Assembly (NCBI GenBank): GCA_030512335.1
Contig: JAULSU010000002.1
Coordinates: 1,426,001 to 1,490,000 of the forward strand
Origin: Immersiella caudata
Lineage: Eukaryota; Ascomycota; Sordariomycetes; Sordariales; Lasiosphaeriaceae
DNA: 64,000 nucleotides
Reading direction: 5' to 3'
Shown: positions 33,821-43,332 of the stretch, piece after piece
Layout: each line of letters starts with the position of its first letter
Numbering within the stretch: position 1 is the first letter of the stretch
Notes under the pieces: model-generated
What the model was told of the DNA's origin: nothing
Databases searched by the model: none
What the model saw: only the letters and a program-made list of their open reading frames with translations
Position numbers and translations under genes: made by a program

Positions 33821-35868
33821 CGCCGTTAGTTAGTCAGATCCCCCCCAGCCCTCCCACTAGGGGAAGCAACCGAGACACCAAGGCGCCCAGCTGAAGCCCT
33901 GGAGGCCGGCACCGGGCGCGACTGGTGGACGGGTGGACGGAGTGCGGGGCAGGTCGGGAAACCGGCAGCACAGGAATGGCTGCGTCGCTGCTGCTGCACA
34001 CCGTTCCTTTCACGAAGAGGATGCCGGAATCTTCTGGTGGAGGGATGATCTGCAAGAAATTTCTGACCCTCTGTATTGTCTGTGTGGGGGCAGCAATGGA
34101 TCAATCTCCAAATACGCTTCGGCACTCTTTCCCCGGACCAGCAAACGCGCACCAACTGATGCTGGCTGGGAGACGATTGACCAAGAAACAAAAAACTCTA
34201 AAACCCAAACCTTGGACAATGGGTCCGGACCACGAGATTCGCGCGGAAGGAACGCTCAATCAACCTGACAACCCACAATCGCCTTCCCTACCCTTTCCTA
34301 GCGGTTTTACCAGCTTTACCAGTTCCCCGTTTCAGATTTCATCGTGTCCTTGTGAACCCTCCCACCGCCGTTTTTAGCCCACGCTCCCTGCGTCATTCCC
34401 ATCCCTAACGGGCACTTACACGTCTCCCAACTGCACCGGCCCACAGGAGCAAACACACGGCTGACAGCACGATACCCATCTAGATCGACACGCATCGGTC
34501 GTTCATGCGAGTCTGGGCGTCGTCAAGGGTATGGTGATGTGTCGATTCTATCATACGCCATGCCATTAAACTGATCACGAGGAGAGCAGAGAATCCAGCA
34601 CTGCATCTTGCCCATGTCGTCATTGCTTGGGATAGCTCCACCGCGCTCTCCACCGCCTACGTATTTCAGCCACCGCATTTATCGATCTATCGTTTCTCAA
34701 GACAGACAGAGAGTTTATATTCCCCGCTGGGACGAGCCGAATCGAGTTCAACTATTCTCCCTCTCACATCCTTCATATTCCCATCATTCCCCTATTGACA
34801 ACCATGCACCTCTCTGACTAACGTCACACAATCGCCACTAAACCGTTGCACCGCATTCTTCCCCTTAGATCTCAACATAAAATCCCCGTGGGACCGCGTA
34901 CAGTGTAACCTCCCACGACCTCGCCACGCCGGGCCGGGTCAGCCCGAGGAGGGTGCCGCATACGGATGGCCCACAATGGAGTGTATTACAAGGCGAGAAC
35001 GCCCTGGGCTGACCGAGCTGAATGTGGTGATTTGTGTAAGTCATGGTTTCAACTTGAAGAGAACGAGCATCGAATTTAGGAGAACGGAGGAGGCAGCCTG
35101 CACACCGAGCGATAACGGAGCACTCCACATATCACTTCACGCAGCATTTCAGCAAATATCAAGTTCTAGCAGTGTCCTGGTATAGCATATATCTGTCTAT
35201 CCAAGAGTTTCTACGCACAACACCACAAGTACTGTGTTACTTAGGTGTTGGATGTGTGTATAGCAGTTGCGCGCTGTAAAGCACATGTCTGGGTCTCGCC
35301 TACAGAACCAAACTGGCCTCAACGCGATGCAAATCGCGAGCCTCCCGTCCCCTGACAGAAGCAGCACAAAGGCAGTTGTGAAGGATCGAGATTTCATCTT
35401 GCAGATTATTCGTAAAGCAGAAGCGAGTACAACCGCAACCAACCGCCATCGCAGCAGCACTGCTCGCAACAAAACGTTGCACCGCGTACATGCAAGGTAG
35501 CTGTCGTGATCGTCCGATCCACTCGTTCGTTCCTTACCCACCGACCACGACCGTGAGCTCGTCGATGTCCAGGCTGCTGCAAAGCTTTTTAGAAGCGACA
35601 ACAACCACCGCCGGTCTCCCAAAAACAGAAATAGGGTATTCTACCCCAACGAGAATGAAGGGCCAAATCCTGAACGCCGAGAAAAGGGATTACGTGTCCA
35701 TGGTGTCGACTTGCGAGCCTAAGAGAGGGAAAAGTATGGCCGCCAATGCAGATGTCTCTTTTTCTTGATGATTTACCAGGAGAAACCCCCGAATTAAATA
35801 GGAAAAACGCCATGGGTGATGATTCGGTGTATGCTCATGTACCGGGTATGCAATATCTTGGGTTGTGG
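33821..35868. other. 2-kb intergenic region upstream of the transporter
   Basis: It holds the transporter promoter and the 3' UTR of the PRPP synthetase gene. Small frames (for example 34608-34817, 35490-35768) are not protein-like. No repeat or RNA gene was recognised. Confidence 0.45.
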
Positions 35869-37481
35869 TTAGTCGTAGTTGAAGAGCACGCTGATCGATT
35901 CACCGTGATGAACCCGTCGAATGGCCTCGGCGAAGATCGGTGAGATATCCAGGACGTCGAGTTTGGCGCCCAAGGCCATCTTGTGATCGTGTTGGGGTAC
36001 CGAATTGGTCACTACGACCTTGTCCAGCGCTGACGCGCTGATGCGGCTGATGGCGTCTCCGCTGAAGACGCCGTGCGTCACCAGGGCGTAAATCTTGCTC
36101 GCGCCCTCCTTCTTCAGCAGCTTGGCCGCTCTCGTAATCGTGTTGCCCGTATCTACAATATCGTCGATCAGGATGCAGACGCGACCTTCTACGTTTCCGA
36201 CGAGCATCATGCTGGCGTTTTGCCGCTCCGTGATCTTGGTCGGACGACGTTCCTGTTCTAGGCTTGAGTAGTGACCAACAGGGGAAACAGAGAGACAATT
36301 ACCTTGTGAATCAAAGCAAAGTCCATGCCCATGCTGTCTGCGATGGCCGTGGCTCGCTTGGCACCACCAGCATCGGGGCTGATGATGACTGCTTCCTTGT
36401 AGTTGGGGATATTCTGCAAGATATACCGTTTGAGAAGCGGTCTCCCGTACAGGTTATCGACGGGCACGTCGAAGAATCCCTGAACTGAGTCCAAAGTCAG
36501 CATCGCCCTGAGCTCATGCAGGGTGAAATCCTGCTGAACAACCAAGGACGGATGCGCCAGTACTTACCTTGAGGGTCGTGCAAGTCCATCGTGATGACTG
36601 AGACACGCGTCAGTACGAGTTACAGCCGCGAGAGCGCGGAATCAATCCCGGATCCAAGGTGGCGGGAATTAGGGGGGTCTCAGCCGCATTTGAGTACCCG
36701 CCCATGGCTCAACCGTGGGGTGTCTTCGGGGATACATACCGTGATCAGCACCAGCGCAGCTCAGAAGATTCGCAACAAGTGTTCCTGCCTGTGCAACCCA
36801 TTGCTTGTAGCCGGGCTTGGCCTGGAAAGCGCTGACAAGCGAGAGGTTCTCGTAGTCGTGCTTAGTGAACACGCCCTGTTGGGACGAAACCGAGTCCGAG
36901 TGGTGGTGGCCGTTCACACCGTTCGCGCCGTTGCCGTTGAAATATCCTTCGCCGTAGGTCTTGCCGTTTCCGGTAGGAGACTGAGGGGCGGTTCCATTCG
37001 TCAACGAGGTCTTCAGCAGCCGTGTAGTGATATCTGAGCCGTTCGTGAAGGTGGCGCTTTTTGGGAGCCCGGGCCCGGGGGTTGCGGGAACGCTCTCGAA
37101 AGTGTAGTCCTTCTTCCCGTTCTCGGAAGGAGTTTTGTAGAGAGGCGCACCGGCCTTGTGGTACGGGACGTCGGGCTGTCTCGAATACGGGAAGAGGGGC
37201 AGAACAGCAGTGACCCTGCGAGCGGATCCCGTCTTACAGGCAGATATCATGATGCACAGGTCCATGAAATGGTCGTTGAGCTTGACGCCATTGCCGCCGA
37301 AGCCCGTCTGGATGATGTAGACATCCTTGCCGCGGACCGAGTCCTTGATCTCACAACGGCTCTCACCGCATTCGAATCGGCCCAGAATGCGATTGCATTG
37401 CGGAATGCCAAGGACGCCGCAGATACTCTCGACCAGCTTCGGGTGCGAGTTACCACCGAGGATCACAATGTTGCGGACCAT
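35869..37481 (-). CDS. Ribose-phosphate pyrophosphokinase with large insertion (Prs1/Prs5-like)
   Basis: It makes PRPP from ribose 5-phosphate and ATP for purine, pyrimidine, His and Trp synthesis. Four exons (36740-37481, 36568-36597, 36303-36484, 35869-36252) give 445 residues, versus about 320 for a classical enzyme. Motifs in order: GRFECGESRCEI, IQTGFGG, flexible-loop PYSRQPD (Arg101), VANLLSCAGADHVITMDLHDPQ, QGFFDVPVDNLYGRPLL, VIISPDAGGAKRA and the PRPP loop CILIDDIVDTGNT. Roughly residues 105-225 are an Asn/Gly/Ser-rich insertion between the flexible loop and the QAGTLVANLL helix, comparable in kind to the non-homologous regions of yeast Prs1 and Prs5. The 30-nt second exon was confirmed by phase. 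Yeast paralogues of this type act in hetero-oligomers and cell-wall signalling; that role here is inference. Confidence 0.93.
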
Positions 37482-38846
37482 CCTGAATAGCTCGACGGGT
37501 TCCTAGGCTGAAGCCGAGGGGGACCGAAAGGAATGGCGCCGAGATAGGAGGAGAAGCAGACCCGGAGAGTGGTGGCAGGCAAAAAGCTAGTCGGCAGAAA
37601 AAGTTGGGGTGCCGAGGCGGGTCTTGCGAGCCCCGAGAGGATCCAATGTACAGGACCGCAAGCGCCGTAACCGACGAGGGGGGGGAAACAGCGACGACAG
37701 GGAGGGTCCTTGATATATGAGGCTCTGCTGTGTGCTTCAACGGTTGGACACCGTCTAATGATGCAATGGCAGGGCCTCGACACCGTGACTATTAGCCGGC
37801 AGTGGGGGAGGTCCTCAGGGTTGCCGGTGAAGTCTCGCGCTGCCAATGAAGGTTTTTGCGCCGGTGCTTCAAAGAATGCCGAGGGTAGGCGGGGGGAATA
37901 AAGTAGCCGATTGGAAACAGGAGCGCCAAGACGGCGTTCGGCGAGAAGAGGATAAGAAAAAAAGAGTCAAAGGGTTGAGGGGAGAGAGTCTAGAGATGAC
38001 GAAGGGGTCTGGTCACAAGGGAATCATCTTGCTTGCGAGGTGAAGGGTCAGGACGCTGGGTCGGACTAGGCAAGGCAGAGAGGGTAGGAAGAGAGGCTAC
38101 TCGCCGCGGGGCAGCCAGAGAGTGGGAAGGGGAGCGGAAAAATCACGACCCCAGAGAAAAAACTTTTTGCGGGTTATAGATCCACGCTTGACTTGTCGCC
38201 TCGCCCTTTGACGTCGCCATGGAGGATAACCGCACAAGGTACATGGGTACAAGTTGCCGATGCTTTGTCGGTGGCAGATGGTGCGATATTTTTTCGCCTC
38301 GCACCCGTGCATTTGGCTTCGAATGGTGGGGCAGGGTTGGGTCGCGTTTAGTTCCATTGGACAGGAGCCGTCAATTGCGGGCAGGCTCGTGCAGGCCTGG
38401 CAGGCAGTTGGATTGGAGGGGCAACCTCAGGCGGCCCAGCGGTGCAGCGTCCAATCGTGACAGTGCTCCCCAACAGCTTCCATCTTTCCAGTCAGAAGCT
38501 GCCGCCGCCTGATCTGCTGTCAGTCATTCTCCGGTCTAGGCTGCCGCGCTGCTGCTCTCCCCACACGCGCCAGCGGAAGACGGTAGGAAAAAGCATTTCT
38601 CGGCGCTGCTACGGATCGAGTTGGCCACATCACAACGTTGCTTTGCGTCTTTGGCGTGTCTCAAGACCCCTGCAGCCGTGGGCATCGGGCTAAGACCTGC
38701 TGAGGGGTGAATCGCTGAATGCCACAGTTGGACCTCCAGTAACGGTCATCCGATCTCAACACTTGCCTTCCGACGTCGGGACTCCCTTTCGGGGATCGCG
38801 AGCCGCACCGAACCAGAAAGGGCCTTTCCATCGCCGACCGGCCGCG
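37482..38846. promoter_or_regulatory. Divergent intergenic region PRPP synthetase / rpc9
   Basis: About 1.36 kb between two outward-facing start codons, so it contains both promoters. Short frames here (37463-37846, 38219-38512) are not protein-like. The side next to the synthetase is purine-rich on the plus strand (37.85-38.0 kb), consistent with a CT-rich leader. Confidence 0.45.
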
Positions 38847-39368
38847 ATGAAGATCCTCGAGTCGCAGAACGGACTCTTGTCCAACTACGAGGTCTACCAG
38901 CACATAGTTGAAACGCAAAAACGAAACAAATCCTACAAGCGCCGTGTGCCAGGTAATCTTGCGACATTGATGACTGAGGTTTGCCTTTACTTCATATTGC
39001 TCTGGGAGAGCCGGGCTAATAAACTGCCGTAGGTCTTGACGTATCTGAGAGAGAAGCCTGGCCCGTTGGAGAAGCAAGAGGAAACAGGCGCATACAGCCC
39101 CGCCGCGATTTCCAACCTACTCGAAAACATCCAGCAAGAGAGCTTCCAATCTGAGCTTGCCAAAGGAGAATTTCTTAGCATTTTGAACCTTCGCCCGGAT
39201 TCCACTGCTATACTCAGTGTAATCGTTGAAGACATGGAAGAGCGATTCACCGAAGACGAGCAGAACAGGCTCGTCCAGATTATCGGCGACACCCTCGGCC
39301 GCAACGAGCCTTCAGCAGACGCGGGCACCGACCAAAAAACTATACAGTCTGTCGAGAACGGTATTTGA
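38847..39368 (+). CDS. rpc9: RNA polymerase III subunit Rpc9 (Rpc17/CGRP-RCP family)
   Basis: Rpc9 pairs with Rpc8 to form the stalk of RNA polymerase III, which transcribes tRNA and 5S genes; it contacts the initiation factor TFIIIB. Two exons (38847-38978, 39033-39368) give 155 residues. It starts MKILESQNGLLSNYEVYQHI, the conserved N terminus of the family, and continues VLTYLREKPGPL and then the HRDC-like helical domain (SNLLENIQQESFQSELAKGEFLSILNLRP, SVIVEDMEERF). The intron lies after MTE in phase 0 with acceptor GTAG. The acidic, disordered C terminus ends SVENGI. The stop codon lies only 27 bp from that of the convergent GTPase gene. Confidence 0.92.
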
Positions 39369-39395
39369 AAGAGACCATCCTGTATAATCACTATC

Positions 39396-40123
39396 CTACA
39401 TTACCGTGCAGCCACCTTCACTCTGGCCGCCCATCGCAGTGGTTGTTTCAACAGCAGTTTGGCAGATATCATCAAAGGCCTCCGCTAAAAGCTCCCCCGT
39501 CACGGCGGAGCACTCCATATACTTATCAGCCCTTATTTGCTGTGCTAATCCATACGCCTCTTGCGGGTAGATGATTCCGTTGGGGTCGTCTTCAGATCGC
39601 AAGTCTCGTTTCAGACCCAGCACCAGCAACGGCAGACTGTCACCTGCCGCGAATGTCGACCGGAATTCCTTAACCCACTGTGGAGGTGTTAAGTCGGTCA
39701 GATAAGGAGCTCTGATTTCTGCACAGGCTAGCACGGACAGGATGGACACGTACCAGTTGCTGGATGTTTAGGAGGCTGGGTCTATGACTTAAATCAAAGC
39801 AGATGATGACGACGTCGGGCTCTAGCAGCCGCCACGAGTCTGGACTCCCAGTGTCGAAGAACTCGAAGCGGTACTGTCCCTTTCGGGAGCGGATATCAAA
39901 CACGAAGGGCTGGTTCATGTCTCGCAGCAGCTGGATGGGTGCCTGTCCGTTGAGGTTGTGACGCCCCTGGCTGATCCGACTGAGGCGTGAAGTGCATTGT
40001 TAGCGGGTCGCTCGCAAAGAGGCAGAGACCCCTAGGCTTCAGGAATGGTACTTGCGATAGAAAGGTCGTTTTCCCGCATCGCTCATCGCCCAACAGCAAG
40101 ATCTTGATTGTGTGTTCCTCCAT
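39396..40123 (-). CDS. Divergent Rho-like small GTPase with CaaX box
   Basis: Three exons (40056-40123, 39754-39979, 39396-39677) give 191 residues, the size of a small GTPase. The first intron uses a GC donor (GCAAGT) and AG acceptor; only this joins FLS to RISQGRHNL in frame. The P-loop is GDERCGKT (12-19), with the Cys-Gly-Lys-Thr typical of Rho proteins. Switch II is unusual: FFDTGSPDSW replaces DTAGQE, so the catalytic Gln is missing. Further motifs are VVIICFDLSHRPSLLNIQ, GLKRDLR at the NKxD/TKxDLR position, and ECSAVTGE (G5). The C terminus CTVM is a CaaX prenylation signal, so it should sit on membranes. It could be a slow-hydrolysing or signalling-altered Rho. Divergent from pus3, convergent with rpc9. 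Confidence 0.88.
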
Positions 40124-40691
40124 TATGACTGACTGACATGCTTTGGTTCTGTGTTCACTCAAGCCCACCGCCTCTTATCACCTCCGCGAATAATTACCGC
40201 ACGCACACTTGACCCTGGAGCTAGAGCTAAATCACGGTGGCGTTCCCAGCCAACGCGGGGCAACAGGCAGCTGAATCCCTTGCTTGCTTTTTCCCCTCCA
40301 AACAAATCATCCCCCTTGAAAAGTCTCCGCTATCGATAAGACCGTTGCTGCTGCGAATCCGCACGGCCCCACATAATTTTTCCAGAACATCTTTTCTGGC
40401 CAAGCGGAACCCAACGAAAGTTTGAGGCACCCGTGAGGAGAAAGCGGGCGCTATGTGGAGATCAGGGAGTCAAAAAGTTGCCGCTGCTTGATGACTGCAT
40501 CCGCACTGAGGCCGAGATACAACGGAATCGTTGCTGTCTGGGCGTGTGCAGCATCCCCTCTCCTCGCGCCAGCACTTGCGCCAACGCGCATAAAATTATC
40601 GACCGTCGTTGCGACCGTTCAAATCCAGATTCAAACCCGACCCCTTTCGCGGAGAAATAGGAAGGGGATTAACCCGCTTGGAGTGCTCAGG
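40124..40691. promoter_or_regulatory. Divergent intergenic region Rho-like GTPase / pus3
   Basis: A 568-bp region with two outward promoters. The part from 40491 on is open in frame with pus3 and may encode an N-terminal extension (see findings). Confidence 0.5.
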
Positions 40692-42440
40692 ATGGACAAG
40701 CCAAATTACACCCGCTGGACGAAGGAGAGCCTGGTGAAGAAAGTCCAGAACCTGGAAATTGAGCTCAAAAATTCGCAATGGAAGATCCAGCAGCTGGAGG
40801 CGCAACAGCCGGCTGATTCGTCCGCCGTGAGCACGTCGCCGAAGGAGCACAAGGAAGACACGCCGAAGAAATATCAGAAGAAAATGGATCCGAGTCTATA
40901 TACGATGCGCCATGTAGCGCTGAAGATCGCGTATCTAGGGAAGAACTACAACGGGTTCGAGTATCAGCCCTTCGGGGAGCTGCCGACAATCGAGGAAGAG
41001 CTGTGGAAAGCGCTGGTTAAGGCGTGTTTGATCTTCCCGGAGAAGGCTGAGGAGGTGGACTTTGGGCCGTGGGATTATTCCAAGTGCGGGCGGACGGATA
41101 GGGGCGTCAGCGCCTTTGGACAGGTGGTTGCGCTCAAGCTGAGGAGTAGCAAGCCGCTGCCAAAGGTGGAAAAGCCGGCTGAAGAGAACGGGGTGGCGGT
41201 TGTGGAGGGCGAGGAAGCGCTTGCCGAAGAAAAGGAACCTAAGCCGGTGGTGAAGAAAGAATGGGATCCGATCAATGATGAACTTGAGTACTGCAAGGTA
41301 CTGAACCGGTTGCTTCCGCCAGATATTAGGGTGCTGGCGTGGGCGCCGGCGACACCGGAGAACTTCTCGGCGCGGTTCTCTTGCCGAGAGAGGCAGTATC
41401 GTTACTTCTTCACGCAGCCGGCCTTCGCTCCGACACAGGGCGGCTTGGAGATCGGGGGGAGGAGACCAGGGGCCATGAAGGACGGGTGGCTCGGCATCGA
41501 CGCCATGCGCAAGGCAGCTAAGCTTTTCGAGGGCTTGCACGACTTTCGGAACTTTTGCAAACTCGATCCAAAGAAACAGATTACCGTCTACAACCGACGC
41601 GTCTTCGAGTGCGATGTTGTCGAAGTCGAAGATGCCAGCATGGCTCTGCCTTATTTGAACCACCCCGAGATGAAGCCTGAAAGCTTCCCCGATGGAGCCT
41701 ATCCCAAGGTTTACTACCTCCATGTCCGAGGGTCGGCCTTCCTCTGGCACCAAATACGCCACATGGCAGCCATCCTCTTCCTTGTTGGCCAGGGCCTCGA
41801 ACAACCCTCTGTAGTTTCCGAACTCCTCGATGCACAAACGAACCCCCGCAAACCTAACTATTTAATGGCCGATGAAACACCGCTGGTGCTCTGGGATTGC
41901 ATCTTTCCCGAGCTCACCGGGGAGGCCGCGACGGCAGATACAGCCGAGGAAGCCATGTTGCTGGACGATTTTCATGTGGCTGAAGCTGTGATCGACACCA
42001 ACATGGAGGACGCCATTGACTGGCACTATGTCTACGAGCCTGGTACCGGGAATGGCCTTGTAGAACAGATGTGGCAACACTGGCGAGGGAAGAAGATGGA
42101 TGAGCTGTTGGCAGGCAGACTGTTGGACTCCCTCTCCACCAAGCTTGCCCCTGGCGGTGAGGCCACGCGGGGTAAGCGCCCCCCGGTTGTGAAGCTCACG
42201 CGTAAGGGAGCCATCAGCCAGAAGATCTTCGAGGGCGGCAATTATGGTCGGATGATGGGTGACTATGTGCCACTGATGAAGAGGTCATTGTGCCCGTCTG
42301 TGACCGAAGTCAACGACAAGTATGCCCAAAGTCAGGGCTACGCGACGGGCGAGGAGATGACCCGTATCAAGCATTGGAGAACAGCTTTGAAGGAGGCCAA
42401 AGCGAATAGAAGGGCCGAAGCGATGGCCTTGGACCAATAG
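40692..42440 (+). CDS. pus3: tRNA pseudouridine synthase Pus3/Deg1
   Basis: It converts uridines 38 and 39 of the tRNA anticodon arm to pseudouridine; it is a TruA-family enzyme. The frame is intronless and encodes 582 residues from the ATG at 40692. An N-terminal coiled coil (RWTKESLVKKVQNLEIELKNSQWKIQQLE) precedes the catalytic domain. The catalytic Asp is Asp136 in CGRTDRGVSAFGQV. Other family motifs are KIAYLGKNYNGFEYQ, RLLPPDIRVLAWAP, NFSARFSCRERQYRYFF, GLHDFRNFCKLD and FLWHQIRHMAAILFLVGQGLE. A long C-terminal extension with KRPPVVKLTRKG and RHWR-like basic helices is common in fungal Pus3. An upstream in-frame ATG (40491) would add 67 residues. Confidence 0.95.
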   Translation: MDKPNYTRWTKESLVKKVQNLEIELKNSQWKIQQLEAQQPADSSAVSTSPKEHKEDTPKKYQKKMDPSLYTMRHVALKIAYLGKNYNGFEYQPFGELPTIEEELWKALVKACLIFPEKAEEVDFGPWDYSKCGRTDRGVSAFGQVVALKLRSSKPLPKVEKPAEENGVAVVEGEEALAEEKEPKPVVKKEWDPINDELEYCKVLNRLLPPDIRVLAWAPATPENFSARFSCRERQYRYFFTQPAFAPTQGGLEIGGRRPGAMKDGWLGIDAMRKAAKLFEGLHDFRNFCKLDPKKQITVYNRRVFECDVVEVEDASMALPYLNHPEMKPESFPDGAYPKVYYLHVRGSAFLWHQIRHMAAILFLVGQGLEQPSVVSELLDAQTNPRKPNYLMADETPLVLWDCIFPELTGEAATADTAEEAMLLDDFHVAEAVIDTNMEDAIDWHYVYEPGTGNGLVEQMWQHWRGKKMDELLAGRLLDSLSTKLAPGGEATRGKRPPVVKLTRKGAISQKIFEGGNYGRMMGDYVPLMKRSLCPSVTEVNDKYAQSQGYATGEEMTRIKHWRTALKEAKANRRAEAMALDQ

Positions 42441-42648
42441 ACCAGCCTCAGGGTTGATGTGTTCGTAAAATCGCCGCGTCCGCCGTTTTGACATGAGTGA
42501 CGATCGTAGTTTGCCAAAGGATGACCTTAGCCAGATCTTAGTCTCCTTGCTCGTGCACGTTCCGTCAGGCTGCTGCCGAACGACCTCATGAATCCTGGAT
42601 TGACCAACCTCCATCCCCCATCGCCCAAAGCTTGATACCCAACACCCT
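42441..42648. other. Short convergent 3' region, pus3 / gpi15
   Basis: 208 bp between facing stop codons; only 3' UTRs fit. Nothing else was seen. Confidence 0.5.
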
Positions 42649-43332
42649 TCACCCCTTCCCAACACCATACCACATCCCATCATTCGCCTCATACAAACAC
42701 CCTCTTACCCCCCTCCACACAGCCTCCACGATCTTCCTCCGCGGCAACAACTTCGGAAACACCACCACCACGTCCTCCTCACCCTCCACGACCACAACCA
42801 AATAATACCGCACCTCAAACCCCCTAAACGCCTCATTGATCAACACATCCCTAATTTTCTCCGTCGGAATGAACCTCGTCGCAGGGCGCCACGAGCCCCA
42901 TGGGAACCCGCCCGTAGTCGAGGTTTGGATGCCCAGTCCGCGTAGGACGAGCAGGGATTCCGAAGTGTGTAGTTCCCATGCTACTGTGAAGCAGAGCAGT
43001 GGGATGCTGATTCCGGCAAGGAGCCAGGCGGGAATTGGCGCGACGAGGCGGGTGAGTGCTTGTCCTGCGGGGGAGAGATGCAGGGTGTGTAGGTGGGAGG
43101 CGAGGGCGAGGAGGAGGGGGTTGGTTTCTGGAGATGAGTGGAGAGAGGAGGTGGTGAGAAAGCGGGTGTAGAGGGTGAAGAGGATGACGAAGAATAGCGT
43201 GAGGCGTAGGATGGAGAGGGAGAGGAGGGCAAGGCGCAGGGGGAGGGTGAGAGCGGGCCGAGTGGTTACGGTGAATTCGGCGGTTGTGGGGGACGGGCGT
43301 CGGATGTAGAGGTGGGCGGTGGTGGTGAGCAT
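42649..43332 (-). CDS. gpi15: GPI-GlcNAc transferase subunit PIG-H/Gpi15
   Basis: Gpi15 is part of the ER enzyme that adds GlcNAc to phosphatidylinositol, the first step of GPI-anchor synthesis. The intronless frame encodes 227 residues. Two hydrophobic hairpin segments (about residues 30-60, LALLSLSILRLTLFFVILFTLY, and 105-122, WLLAGISIPLLCFTVAW) precede the conserved PIG-H domain: ESLLVLRGLGIQTS, RFIPTEKIRDVLINEAFRGFEVRYYL, then EDVVVVFPKLLPRRKIVEAVWRGVR. The order and spacing are standard. The ATG at 43332 begins MLTTTAHLYIRRP. It is convergent with pus3. Confidence 0.92.
   Translation of the reverse strand: MLTTTAHLYIRRPSPTTAEFTVTTRPALTLPLRLALLSLSILRLTLFFVILFTLYTRFLTTSSLHSSPETNPLLLALASHLHTLHLSPAGQALTRLVAPIPAWLLAGISIPLLCFTVAWELHTSESLLVLRGLGIQTSTTGGFPWGSWRPATRFIPTEKIRDVLINEAFRGFEVRYYLVVVVEGEEDVVVVFPKLLPRRKIVEAVWRGVRGCLYEANDGMWYGVGKG

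Noticed and set aside
40455..40490. Further upstream extension of the pus3 frame
   Set aside because: It begins with GTG, not ATG; the first real ATG upstream is 40491.
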